Assembly (NCBI GenBank): GCA_028673005.1
Contig: CM054115.1
Location: 196,548,370-196,612,369 of the forward strand
Length of the DNA: 64,000 nucleotides
Reading direction: 5' to 3'
From: Tanypteryx hageni
Taxonomy: Eukaryota > Arthropoda > Insecta > Odonata > Petaluridae
Below the pieces are notes generated by a model that was given only the letters and a program-made list of their open reading frames with translations, made no database searches and was not told the DNA's origin. Both the position numbers and the translations under genes were made by a program. Positions 11,451 to 21,849 of this stretch are shown one piece after another (within the stretch, counting starts at the first letter, position 1; every line of letters starts with the position of its first letter).

Positions 11451-11451
11451 A

Positions 11452-12909
11452 AAGTTGTTAAATTATCAAGTTAAATTCAATGTTTTAAATAACAGATAAT
11501 GTTCTCAAATATTTCAAGTAAATTTCTTCTGATTCTTCATACGTTATATCTCTTTATTTCGAATCTCTTATTTTCAGCAAATATTTGGACAATAATAGTT
11601 ATTTAGACTATATAATTAAGTGTATTAAGTAGCTTCAAGTATTCCACGTGTTTTGAGTAGGAACTGACGTCAGTTGTTTGTTTCCAGAATATGTTTACAG
11701 AACCCAAGAGTAGCCTCACCTTCGAGGACGGAAACAGAAATATTCTAAAGAAAGAGACGATAGGTCTCATTCAATAGGAGCGATTATCCACTCGGATACC
11801 CAACTGGCAACGATCGCAATTTGGGTATCTCTCGCTCTGCAAGATTTGTTTGACTTTCTCAGTAAGAGCTAATCTGTGGCGTAAATTCTAGAAAGTGTAC
11901 CGAATAGGTCAAAGAGCGCATCTTGGAGTGGAAGACTGTAATTTACAAACGGAGATGCGATCGCCAGTACATTACAGGAACAGGGTGGGCGCAAATTAAC
12001 TGAATATATTTATACCTGTTTACCTCGCAAGCGAAATATACAACACGTTTGTGTCTTTATCTCTCAAATAAAACCTACAAGTAGACTCACTCAACACTCT
12101 CCAATAATTTATCAATTAAAAGGGAAAATGGGAGAACCGCCGACAATCTTTTGAGCGCCCCTTGATTTTCGGCGCCCCGATGACTTGTTTACCTCGCTTA
12201 CCGCCTATGCCCGGCCAGACAGTTACAGGAACGTCATTTTTGTATTGCAGCGCGTATGAATCATATTGGCTTGAGGCCCACTTCGGGGTTTCAATACTTA
12301 AAAAAAAATCCAATTTAAAAAAGTCTTGAGTCTGGAAATCTCGAATGAAAATTTCCCGGGACTCGAGTTAAGAAAAATTCTGAAATTTTCCGGAAAATTT
12401 TTGTTGAGAATTCTCGAACCAGAATCACTACTCACGATGTACTCAGCCAGCGACGCCGAACGAGAGCGAATAGAACCAAACCTCTCCCTTCAATATTAGC
12501 TTTTTCATTCTTTCTCTTTGTAGTTCGTCTGTTTCAAAACATGATGCGGCAGTCGTAAACAGAACACTGTTGGCTGCAATGTACAACAATTTGCCGTGAA
12601 TTAAGAAAATTACATAATAAAATCTCAGAAAAGTAGAGAAATGAATTATACTATACTATATTCATACTCCCTCAGTACGCGCACAGGAATTGGAATAATT
12701 ACATCTTCGATATTTCATTTTTATTTTTTTCTTCGCATTTTTCTTTTTTAATTCGATTTTTTCCCTCGAATTTGACGTCCCGTATAACTTGGCGCCCTAG
12801 GAGACCGTCTGCCTATATGTTAATATTTATTTAGTGTCCTTTTTCTTTAATGCGTTTCGCAACGCTTGGTCTTTTGAATCTACCGTGCTTGAGGTATGCC
12901 AAGTGTTTT
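11452..12909. other. no gene; scattered hAT-like fragments
   Basis: No coding domain recognised. Fragments with GGCGCCCC (about 12170) and GGCGCCCTAGGAG (about 12791) resemble the GC-rich ends of the MITE at 16158-16458, suggesting old related insertions. The rest is AT-rich. Confidence 0.4.
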
Positions 12910-13830
12910 TTAACCCGGGAGTGGTCGCGTGGAGTATTTAAGTACCCCACGCTTATAATTAGTTCTGGAATTTTTTACTAGATCGCAGCAGCTTGCTGTG
13001 CCTTTCTATACCTTTCAAGGACATCCTACGGTCGCATCATAACCATTTGACAGCACTGTGAGACCATCAGTTTAGCTGTGACAAAGGTTGAAAGTAGACT
13101 GGGGCATACAAGTACCCCACGTGACTACTGGTGTTACAGTTTTGAAAAGTGACTTATGAATCTACTATCCGTTTTCTGAGCATGATTTATAACTTTTGCT
13201 CAGTATGAGCAATAAAACGAGAGTATATGATCTTGCGCGGGTCATTTGAATACCCCAGGCATCTAATTAGTTGTACTGTTTACTACTAGAGCGTTGTAGC
13301 GTGTTGACCCTTTCTATAACTTCAAGTGGAGCACTGCTGGTTCGCATCCCTCCTTCCGTGGCCATGAGCAATTAGTCAGTTACCGCTAGTTAGTTAATTT
13401 TAATTTAATTGCTTTCATTTTTAGTAATATTTCATAATGTGCAGTACCTTGAAAAAAGAAATGGCAATCTAAATTTGTGAAACAGCTTCAATTTAGCTCG
13501 CAAGAAAGGTTACTCAAATGAAACCGAAGTTCCTTTAATACATAGTACATTATTTTTGCATTTCTAAAGATAATATTTTTTGCCTTTTACCCGGGTTTCG
13601 TGTTGTTATTACGTTTTAATAAAAAAATGTCAAAAACCATTTTGTTTGGTCCCTTATTCTTTCATGCTGATATTATTAAATTCCTCTCTGAATGCAAATA
13701 AAAATTTTAATTTTAATTTTTTGGTTCAGAGATAATGTAGGAGTCATCTCAGCATATAACTTAAACAAAATATTAAATACAAATTTTACTATAAAATGTT
13801 TTTGGGGCAATGAAATACCCCACGCGACCA
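12910..13830 (+). repeat. piggyBac-like non-coding repeat with internal duplication
   Basis: A TTAA at 12910-12913 is followed by CCCGGGAGTGG. A near-palindrome built on GTACCCCAC follows at 12933-12954. TACCCCA cores recur at 12943, 13113, 13251 and 13816. The segments at 12931-13020 and 13240-13330 are alignable duplicates about 308 bp apart. TTAA plus a CCC end is the piggyBac signature. No transposase frame is present and the right end is not clear. Confidence 0.45.
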
Positions 13831-14191
13831 TAGGCGGAACAAAAAACAGCGCGAAAACTGGAGGATTAAAAACGTGTAGCATTTTTGAAAATGTGTGCAA
13901 TTTATTTTGTAATTTCAGACTGCTCAAGATTTGGAATTTTATCTTTCGTGTTTCACAAAATGTTTTTAATGCTGTTGTTGCTGGTGTAAACGACAGAATG
14001 GCTGGCGTTCTTAAATATTTTGTCCAGTCCTTTGGTGAGCGGAGGAAAACAAGGATGGTTGACGTATTTATGTTTTTATTCACGTTTTTTTCGGGTGAGT
14101 AGTCACTTGTTTAATGTTGGTAGCGTTTCTATGTTTTTTTGACCATTCAGTCTATGATTTCTGATTTTTAACCGTGTTCCTTGGCGATTAG

Positions 14192-14824
14192 TTAAATTAT
14201 ATCGAGTTCTTTGTGGAGATTTTGTTGACTGAGTGACACGTTGGTAAGCCTGTGTACCATCGTGTGGAAAGCAGCTATATTGTGTCTGCAATGATGGAAT
14301 GGGTTATTATGGATGTAGCTGTTGTTGTGCTTGGATTTTCTGTAAATATCGAATTCTATTTTAATGCCTTCCTTTTTTACGAATAGATTGAAAATTGGTA
14401 GCATATTATTGGTTTGAATTTCGTGCGTGAATTTGATCGTGGAGCATAATCTGTTTAAAACTGGATTGAAGTGGTGTGATGTGGTGTGATGAAGTGTCGA
14501 AGATGGCGAATTCATCATCAACGTACGTATTTCATGTCGAATGGAAATATTTGAACTTTTTCTTGCAATCCTCTACGAAACAGCTCATGATGAGGTTTGC
14601 TAAATAAGGGGATAATGGGTTTCTCGTGGCGGTGCCATTAGTTTGTCTGTGTATTTGGTTGCTGACTTGGAAATATGCTTGTGTCATGCATAGAATAACG
14701 ATGGATTTGTTTTTGTTGATGGTTTTCATGGGTATTTCTTTTTTTAAAGAGCCATTCTTCTAAAAAAATTCAAGTTTCTATTGTAGGGACACTGTGAAAT
14801 AGGGAAGGGACATCGATGGAGACT
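14192..14824 (-). pseudogene. Penelope-like RT core
   Basis: Two adjacent minus-strand frames (14532-14824 and 14192-14521) cover RT motifs A-E of a Penelope-like RT. Motif A reads as a D-x-x-SLF type; the G-x-x-PLSP-x-LA motif and the IYRK thumb motif are clear. The catalytic motif C region falls near the break between the frames and is not intact. Penelope RTs are telomerase-related and act at nicked or broken DNA ends. This copy is dead. Confidence 0.72.
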
Positions 14825-15089
14825 AATATTTCTTTGTCATTCAGTGATAAATTTTACCTATTCAATGGATTCATATGAATTTTTATTAGAATGTTTGTTG
14901 TTTAATTTAAGGTCAGTGAATTGTTGGTTTAGCCATTTCGAAAGAAAGTAATCATTTTTATGGATTCATTATTTTTATGGATTTTAAGAAGGAAGTGTAT
15001 TTTTGTTCTGGAGGGATTAGATATGTTGAGTTTGAAATTCAGTTTGTTTGTTTGCATTTCTGGCTAATCAACCATTCTCTTGGATTATT

Positions 15090-15345
15090 ACATTCGTAAC
15101 TCCTTACACACCAGACACAATCGCTACGGAAGAGGGAGACCCGGTGTCGGCGTTAGCCTACTCTTAACGAAGAGCACTAAGCGGGCCAACTGCTTAACGC
15201 CCTTTCCATAGGACGTGGCGGTGACTTGCACGGTTTCCTCAAACCACACAAGTAGAGGACGGGACGACCCCAGGTTGGAAAATCCGACCTACGCCGGATT
15301 CGAATCCGTGGAAGGCCAACGCTCTAACCTCTCTGTAACCCCCAC
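15090..15345 (-). repeat. tRNA-derived SINE inserted in the Penelope-like element
   Basis: On the minus strand, an A-box-like TTAGAGCGTTGG (complement of 15317-15328) and a near-perfect B box GGATTCGAATCC (15296-15307) lie only about 9-10 bp apart, so the tRNA-like head has an internal deletion. A unique body with GTCGTCCCGTCC and a CACCGCC block follows. It separates the ADKGNT block from the rest of the RT, so it inserted into that element. Confidence 0.6.
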
Positions 15346-15590
15346 CCTCTTTGAAATTGAGTGTTTTCTCAATGAGAGTTGGACAGTTTCTTAGTGTTTT
15401 TGTTTACCTTATCGTTTTATTTATGGGATTTTTGGGAATAATTTTGAAACAGGAAATAATATGGGATTTTGGGATTTTAGGGGTTTTAAGAGTAATTATC
15501 GCGTAAGTTCGTAGTATTGTGTCTTGTTTAGTATTAAGATAGTGTTACCTTTATCGGCTTTATTGTAGAAGCAATCCTTGTTTTTAGACT

Positions 15591-16095
15591 GGTTTTAAAA
15601 GGAAACATAACCTTATGAAATGGTCCTGTCTGTGTGTGTGTGTCCCCTACTAACAACTTTTGCGCCAATGGGCCGATTTTCATGAAACTTGGTATGAGGG
15701 TCGTGCTGCCAGGGCCCTCCTCCGTGTTATGTTTTACTTCGCGAAGATTGAAGTCCCGGGCTCGATTCCATGAAAGTTTTTTCTCTATTTGTTTTACATA
15801 GGAAGTCTCAAATCCATCGTGCAGAGACGTTTTCTTTAACACATTAAATTATCTTGAAATTTTGATATTTGAGCGAGGTCTGTACTGTTATAAGGGGAAA
15901 AGAATGTAAATTTTAATTATTGTCACAGAATTTTGATAATTGATCGTATTTTCTTGAATTTCTTCAAAAACATGGAGTTTTTGCGTTTTAAATCGCATTT
16001 TATCGGATTTTTGCCATGGAGACGATTACTACCGAAGTCAGCTTGAGCATAGACGTGTAAACAAACGAGTTATTACCAACTTTTATATTAACTCA

Positions 16096-16097
<2 letters not shown>
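15591..16097. other. no gene; interspersed repeat fragment
   Basis: A (TG)n run near 15630 precedes a segment reading GGGCCGATTTTCATGAAACT (about 15670), a wording common in arthropod interspersed repeats. Nothing else recognised. Confidence 0.4.

Positions 16098-16148
<51 letters not shown>
16098..16148. repeat. (TA)n microsatellite
   Basis: About 25 uninterrupted TA units lie directly before the hAT-type MITE. Confidence 0.95.
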
Positions 16149-16154
<6 letters not shown>

Positions 16155-16157
16155 TTG

Positions 16158-16458
16158 CATGGGCGGCCCGAGGAATTTTGGCGCCCCGGGCGACATAGCA
16201 CTCCAGCGCTCCCCTCTATTAATGTTTGTTGAGATATTTACAAAGTAAATGTTAATCTATCCATCGCGCTGTAAAAATTGTTGATAATGAAAAATTAAAA
16301 GGAATGCCATCAAGATTCCAGCCTGTTTCTCGATATAAATTGGCATCCAATATCTATTCACTTGCAAGTAATGTATAGATATATGATCGGGATAGCGCCC
16401 CCAAAATTTTGGCGCTCTGGGCAGCTGCCCGGCTCGCCCGTAGCTCGGGCCGGCCCTG
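16158..16458. mobile_element. hAT-type MITE, 301 bp
   Basis: Terminal inverted repeats CATGGGCGGCCCGAG (16158-16172) and the complement of 16444-16458 (CAGGGCCGGCCCGAG) match at 13 of 15 positions. The flanking 8-mers TATATTTG and CATATATG match at 6 of 8, consistent with an aged 8-bp target-site duplication. The inside is non-coding and repeats the GGCGC motif near both ends. Confidence 0.7.
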
Positions 16459-16462
16459 CATA

Positions 16463-18095
16463 TATGTTTTGGACCCCGTCTAATCTGAAAAACTCTAAAG
16501 CTGCTTGCGGGGTGCGAACCATCTCAGCTCAGCTCACCTCACCTCACCTCACCTCACCTCACCATCGCGTAAGACGAGTGGTTTATTTACCTCGGCCACC
16601 AGATACTTCGGTTTCCGCTGCTATAAATGTGTATTTGAATTCGCGTGGGAAGATAGACGCATCCATCATAGCAACGAGATTAAACAATTGTCATTGTTTA
16701 ATAGAAGCTCTTTATTTAATGTGGATTTCTATTGATACGAGCATTCCTACGTTTTTGAAGGGATATTTCTGCTAATAATTGTAAGTTTTTATTTATGGTA
16801 ATTATTATTGACAGTAAGTTTTTATTTATCTTAAAACTTGTTATCTTTATTCATTTAAGATTATTCTGAAAACTGTTGAACTAGTAGTGTACTTTCGTTG
16901 ATTTTAAGCAATATGAATGGATAAGTCAGTATTTTCATTAGTGAAACAAAAGATACTATCGAACTTCTTACTACTTATATATCAAACATTCTTACGTTTG
17001 CCACTGAGTTCTCTACTTCTGTCTACCATTCTCTCAACTGTAAAAAGATTAAAGGTTAAATAGAGAGACCCCCATGTCACTCAACAGCTGGTAGACACTT
17101 TTGCAACTTTTTATGGCCATGCAATCAGAAAGATTATCATAATTATATTATAAGAGTTTATTAATATTTAAGTATTAACTATATAAAAGTTGGTTATAAA
17201 AATTAATTTTTATATCTTCACTTGTTTTCTTTTCCACTCGACTACCCTTCAGCAATGGAAAGTTGGTCCCTACATATTAGCGTATAAACAGTAACATTTA
17301 TTAAATTCGTTTAAACTTTACTTGCAAAATTTAATGTCATAAAGAGATTTTGAAATTTGCTTTTATATTTTACACCTGATAATGGTCTATTAACTTGTTT
17401 TCCTATTTTTCTCTATCATTGATAAATTATGAATTACGAATGGTATTCATGGTATGAGTAGGGTTGCCAGATCCCCATTACCCAAAAAAAGGACAAATGA
17501 AGGCAATTAAGAGAAAAAAGAGTACACCTTGCACTTTCCAAAATAATTACAATAGGTTATATGTTTATTGGTTAATTAGTAACCAATAAATAAATAAATA
17601 TTAATTCATTATTAGTAATTCCCAGGACGTTGTTGCGCACCAAAGAAGCGTGTAAATGGGCACTTATGTACATGCTGGAGCTGCTTCAAACGTCAATCCC
17701 AAAGTAATTTCGTCCATTTAGTAGAATAATAAATACGGAAAAAATATTTTGCATTGTTGCCGTTAGACTTTTTGTTTAGAGGCGACTGAGAACAGAGACC
17801 TGCAAAAGCCGACAGTGCTGCCAACTGCCGCTATTTGCGACAACATTAAGATTTTTACACATAAAGACTGAGGACAAAATAGTACATTTATGAAAAGGTA
17901 AAGAGTGCAAAAGAGGCATACCTCAGAAAGAGTAAATGTACTCTAAAAATAGTACGTCTGGTAACCCTAGGTATGAGAATTCCTTGGAATGATTAACACA
18001 TACTGAAACATTTCCTGTCAATATAAAAATCAATTCGGGACGTGAACTTTGGGAATCCAGCCTGCATTAGTCCTGGTTTGGACTTCTAGTTTAGA
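16463..18095 (+). repeat. AB repeat, copy 1
   Basis: A non-coding repeat of about 1.1 kb excluding its MITE. It aligns in inverted orientation with 52182-52151, 51458-50595 and 42815-42605. Clear anchors are GTTTTGGACCCCGTCTAATC at its start and CCTGCATTAGTCCTG near its end. It is interrupted by the MITE at 17459-17969. A local CTCAC expansion lies at about 16524-16562. Superfamily unknown; no coding capacity. Confidence 0.75.
17459..17969. mobile_element. hAT-type MITE, 511 bp, with exact 8-bp TSD
   Basis: Inverted ends TAGGGTTGCCAGA and TAGGGTTACCAGA match at 12 of 13. They are flanked by identical GGTATGAG copies at 17451-17458 and 17970-17977. Copy 2 of the host repeat has one GGCATGAG at the same place (complement of 42714-42721), an empty site. 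No transposase, so it was moved in trans by a hAT enzyme. Confidence 0.9.
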
Positions 18096-18189
18096 ATTGA
18101 TATTATGTTTTAAATGATTTGGTGTGTTTCTGTGGTTTTGTTTGCTAACATCGTATTTTAATCGTTCGTACGAGTGTCTGATAAAGGCT

Positions 18190-18500
18190 TTGTTTCACCC
18201 ACCACACGCTCCATCCCTCCGCCATTCCTTCTCCTTCCCTTTTCGTCCGCATTCGTATTCATCTCCATTTTTCCTCTTTGTTTTCATTCTGCTCCCAAAA
18301 TATTCTATCCCAAAATTATCCAGTCATGCTCCCAAATTCGTCATGTATCCCCTTACCTACCTCTCTCCGGCTCTCCTCCCACTCTCCCTAACCTCATCCC
18401 TCACTCCACACCCTCATCCCTCACTCCACACCCCCATCCCTCTCTCTCCCTCTATCTGTTCAATTTTCTCCTCCCCTATCTTCTACTGAGAGAGAGAAAG
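18190..18500. repeat. CT-rich low-complexity tract
   Basis: A pyrimidine-rich stretch with a short duplicated CCCTCATCCCTCACTCCACA unit near 18410. The open frames across it are composition artefacts. Confidence 0.8.
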
Positions 18501-18540
18501 GGAGAGGACCACTCCTTCCCATCTCAGCGCGGGGCTAAAT

Positions 18541-19149
18541 GATGGCCCCAATTTGAGTGTTTGTCCAGTGATTCAATGGAGTTTTCAATGTCAGTGATAA
18601 GGTCTTCAACGTGGGGACTCTTGGGAGTATAGTAAAATTTAAATCCTTGAAGGAACGTGGTTTCTTCGTTAGAAAATGTTTTTTGGTGAGGGGTGTAGTT
18701 GTAAAGTGACCATACCCCTCCCTATTTCGGCGGATCAGTTCCTTTATTGAGCAGCATGTCCTGCAGTCCCTCAAAAACTTCGAGGGACGCAAAATTGTTC
18801 CGCTTTTTGGATATATTCATGATAAATGTCCCGATTATTCAAATGTTTTTACAAGAAATGGCATATAAGATAAAGCAATTCGCAACAATGAATTAAACAA
18901 CATAAAACAATTAAAGATACATAAATAATAAACGAATGAAACAAAAATAATAATGATCATAAGAATATTAATCAGCCTCCTTCAGCACAAAGCAGACGAC
19001 ACAGATCACCAGCCAGCCGTGATGCAGCTTGCGCATTGGCGTAATTAATCGAGATTCCATTAATTCAAAGGTGTCGTAAAGTTTGTACGGTATCGGTATC
19101 GTCCTATGTAGAGTTTGAAAAGAAGGGTGGAACTATTCACTCATTTTAG
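18541..19149. other. no gene recognised
   Basis: AT-rich sequence without a recognisable domain. A minus-strand frame at 18535-18792 is open but carries no motif. Confidence 0.5.
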
Positions 19150-19400
19150 AGACAGAGATATCAGCCACAAACACGTCAGAATTAATTCAGTTTATATTAT
19201 ATCTCCCTGGAACTAGTTCTGTTGAACGTGTCTTTTCACAAATGAATAAGCTGTTGATATTTGAAAAATCGCAACTCAAAGTCTCAAGCCATAAGGCTTT
19301 ACTAGTCACAAAAATAAATTTCATGCAAACATGTTTTGAATTCTATAATACTTTGAAATTCACTCCTGAGTTACTAAAGATGATTTCATCTTGTGCAAAG
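19150..19400 (+). pseudogene. hAT transposase C-terminal dimerisation domain (relic)
   Basis: The frame reads LPGTSSVERVFSQMNK at about 19204-19251, the hallmark of the hAT dimerisation domain, and continues about 35 residues. Nothing upstream reads as the DDE core, so only the 3' end of the transposase gene survives. No terminal repeats were identified. Confidence 0.75.
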
Positions 19401-20401
19401 TAGGAAAATTAAAGGTAGCTGTGAATTGGGTAAATTACCTATCATTTTACGTTGTAAACCTGTATCAATTATATGGATGTTTAATATATGCCAGATCGTT
19501 TATTCTTTTTTGGCTGTGTAATCAGTCGGGCATCCTTTTAAATTAAATGTTACTTTAAAAAATTGTAGGTTACATATATTCGAGGGGTCTTAAAATCTAT
19601 ATTAAAGAATGATATAATAATTTATTATGTTTGAAATTAGAAATTCACTAGCAAATTGGAAAAAAATTAAACCAGACAGAGTTTGGCTGATGTGAAATCT
19701 GATCACTTTATGTAGTTGGGCTGTGAGGGTGTTGGATCAAACTTTTAAGTTTTTTATTTAAGTTGGTCGATATCTTGTTAAATTAGTTTGTTTACGATGT
19801 GAACTTTGTTTACAAAATTGGTCCATGTTTCGTATTATATGGTATGTGATGTTTTTGCTAATTTTTAGATGTTGGTCGTTTGCTTGTAATTCTAGGTAAG
19901 GTGTATTTGATAATAGGGAATTTCGATGCATACCCCAGGAAATTTTTGAGAGAGAAGGAGAAAGTAAAAAAAATATCTTAAAATGGGTGTAGAGTGAGCT
20001 TCAGTACACAAGACGTTCTTAGTCTACAAAGTTTTAACATTGTAGGCAAGGTGTGGGGCGGTGAATACGAGGAAATGGAGAAACATAGTTCACCGATTTA
20101 TTTAATTGTCCTTCGATCTGACGGGTGGAATTCAATTAAATATCTTGAGGGGTTGACCAATGCTTAGATAGGATTCTCAATTTGACAGCAATAAAGACGC
20201 GGAACCGCAATCGTCTGACCTCCGAACACGATCTCATCCTTGCAGTGACCGAAACTTGACTAAAATCGCAGTAATGTAATTAAAAAATAATGTAACTAGG
20301 TAAAATTTCTACAATATTAAGTTACATTATTTTTGAATTATGTATTTCTACGATGTAAGGATCGAAGCAGTTGACTATAATGTTAGTAACTTTTTAGGTC
20401 T
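19401..20401. other. no gene recognised
   Basis: AT-rich. I see no domain, terminal repeat pair or RNA gene. Confidence 0.5.
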
Positions 20402-20421
20402 TCATCTACATCTACAGTTTA

Positions 20422-20468
20422 CCCTGCAAGTCACCGCAAGGGTGTGTGGCAGGGGGTGTATTAACACC
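20422..20468 (-). promoter_or_regulatory. LINE D structured 3' end
   Basis: Same two-hairpin layout as in LINEs B, C and F, but stem 1 is GGTGT/ACACC instead of GGTGC/GCACC: both sides changed and pairing is kept. Stem 2 keeps CCCTGC/GCAGGG and CACC/GGTG. Confidence 0.65.
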
Positions 20469-20516
20469 AAGGGGAAAACTCCAAAATTAGGCCTTGGTTT
20501 ACGCCCCTACGCGAGG

Positions 20517-21660
20517 TTACTTTTGATCGCAAGTTTTATTCTGCTCAGCTTTCGTTCTAGGGAAAAATGAGCCTTTGTATCTCTCTGTCCTACAGGCTAT
20601 CTCTCTTATTTTACGAGGATGGTCCATTCTACCGGTATAGGTGGGAGTTCTTATTATTTCTTTGACGTCGCTGGAGAAAGTACTCGTTCTAAATCTTTCA
20701 AGAAGTTTTAACCTAGCACGTGATCGGCGCTCAGCTAGTGATTCCCATCCTAAGTCCTGTATCAAGCCTGTAACGCTTTTATTTCTATCATAACAATTTT
20801 TGACGAATCTAGCAGCTTTTCGCTGCACTTTCTCTAACTCGGCGATTAATCATTTCTCGTACGGATCCCATATGCTCGACGCATACTCTAGCAGCGGTCT
20901 AACTAAAGAAAAGTAACATGTCTCTTTGACTTTTTCTTCGCTTTTACCTACTATCCGTTTGATGAATCCTAGTTTCTGCTTAGCTTTCCCGGATATATTT
21001 CGTATGTGTGTGTCCCACGAGAGGTTACTTGTTAAAGTGACACCTAAGTATTTGACGGATTCAGCTAATTTTAGATGTACGCCTTCTATACTGTAATTCA
21101 TCGCCTCAATTTCTTTGTTTCTCCAGAATCTCATGACGGAACTCTTACCTAAGTTCACCTCTAATTGCCACTCTTTACACCACTCGAGAATTGCGTGTAG
21201 GTCGTTAGAAAGTAATGCTTGATCAGCAGGACTGTTAATCTCCCTGTAAACTACCGTATCATCCGCGAATAACTTGATTTTACTTGTAATAACATTATCT
21301 AAGTCATTTATGTATATAAGGAATAATAGAGGACCGATGACACTTCCCTGTGGAACGCCGGAGGACACGCTGACCGAATCTGATTTAAATCCATCTATGA
21401 CTACCATTTGTTCCCGATCATTGAGAAAGTCCCTGATCCACTCGATTTTCTTTCGATTTATTCCACAGGCTTGTAATTTTTTCAATAACTTAATATGAGG
21501 GACTTTATCGAATGCCTTCTTGAAGTCAAGGAAAACCGCGTCTAGCTGGGTCTTTCCATCACCGGATCATAGTATATCATGTACAAACAGAGCGAGCTGA
21601 GTTTCACAAGATCTTGCCTTCCTAAAACCGTGCTGATATTTACTGAGCAAGTATCTAAGA
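20517..21660 (-). pseudogene. LINE D partial RT
   Basis: Blocks in order: QHGFRKARSCETQLALF, DFKKAFDKVPH, SGVPQGSVIGP, FADDTVVYREI, LSWDTHIRN, then TERYKGSFFPRT. Breaks: a TGA near 21568, a stop just after the WDPYEK block at about 20850, and loss of the family C-terminal end. The catalytic FADD is intact. No endonuclease is present. Confidence 0.82.
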
Positions 21661-21849
21661 TGTCCATCATGTCTTATGCATATATGCGCGTTGATTGTTT
21701 AGTAGGGTGGGTCGAAAATTTTTTTTGTGAAATATGAAACGCTACCCCTTTCAAAAGTTGTTTTGGTGCAGATAATACGTGATTAAAATTATAGTTATAT
21801 GCGACAACGTCTTCAGGTTCCGCAACGGCCTTGGATTTTCGGAATATCA

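Larger units (their letters stand above)
6547..11451 (+). mobile_element. LINE C, near full-length CR1/Daphne-like retrotransposon
   Basis: The element has a 5' UTR (about 6547-7206), ORF1 (7207-8238), ORF2 (8274-11369 with one stop), the family 3' hairpins and a (TGTAGA)n tail (about 11428-11450). The 5' border is not sharp: it follows directly after the LINE A A-rich tail. It is the reference copy for LINEs B, D, E and F in this window. Confidence 0.85.
13900..15590 (-). mobile_element. Penelope-like element (decayed), carries a SINE
   Basis: On the minus strand, RT motifs typical of Penelope-like elements appear in order from the right: ADKGNT (15542-15558), a KIHK motif (around 14970), DVPSLFHSVP (about 14781-14813), PLSPYLANLIM (about 14600-14630), and a thumb region with DIYRKSKHNNSYIH (about 14310-14355). 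Sequence toward 13900 resembles the linker after the RT. I see no GIY-YIG domain. Many frameshifts and stops. Confidence 0.75.
20402..21672 (-). mobile_element. LINE D, 5'-truncated copy of the LINE C family
   Basis: On the minus strand the copy runs from the QHGF block of the RT (near 21645) to the 3' hairpins (20422-20468) and a short (TGTAGA)n tail at 20402-20416. Its sequence is more diverged than B, C and F, so it is probably older or from a sister subfamily. Confidence 0.85.

Noticed and set aside
15296..15328. Functional tRNA gene
   Set aside because: A and B boxes are much too close together and no cloverleaf can be drawn; it is a SINE head.
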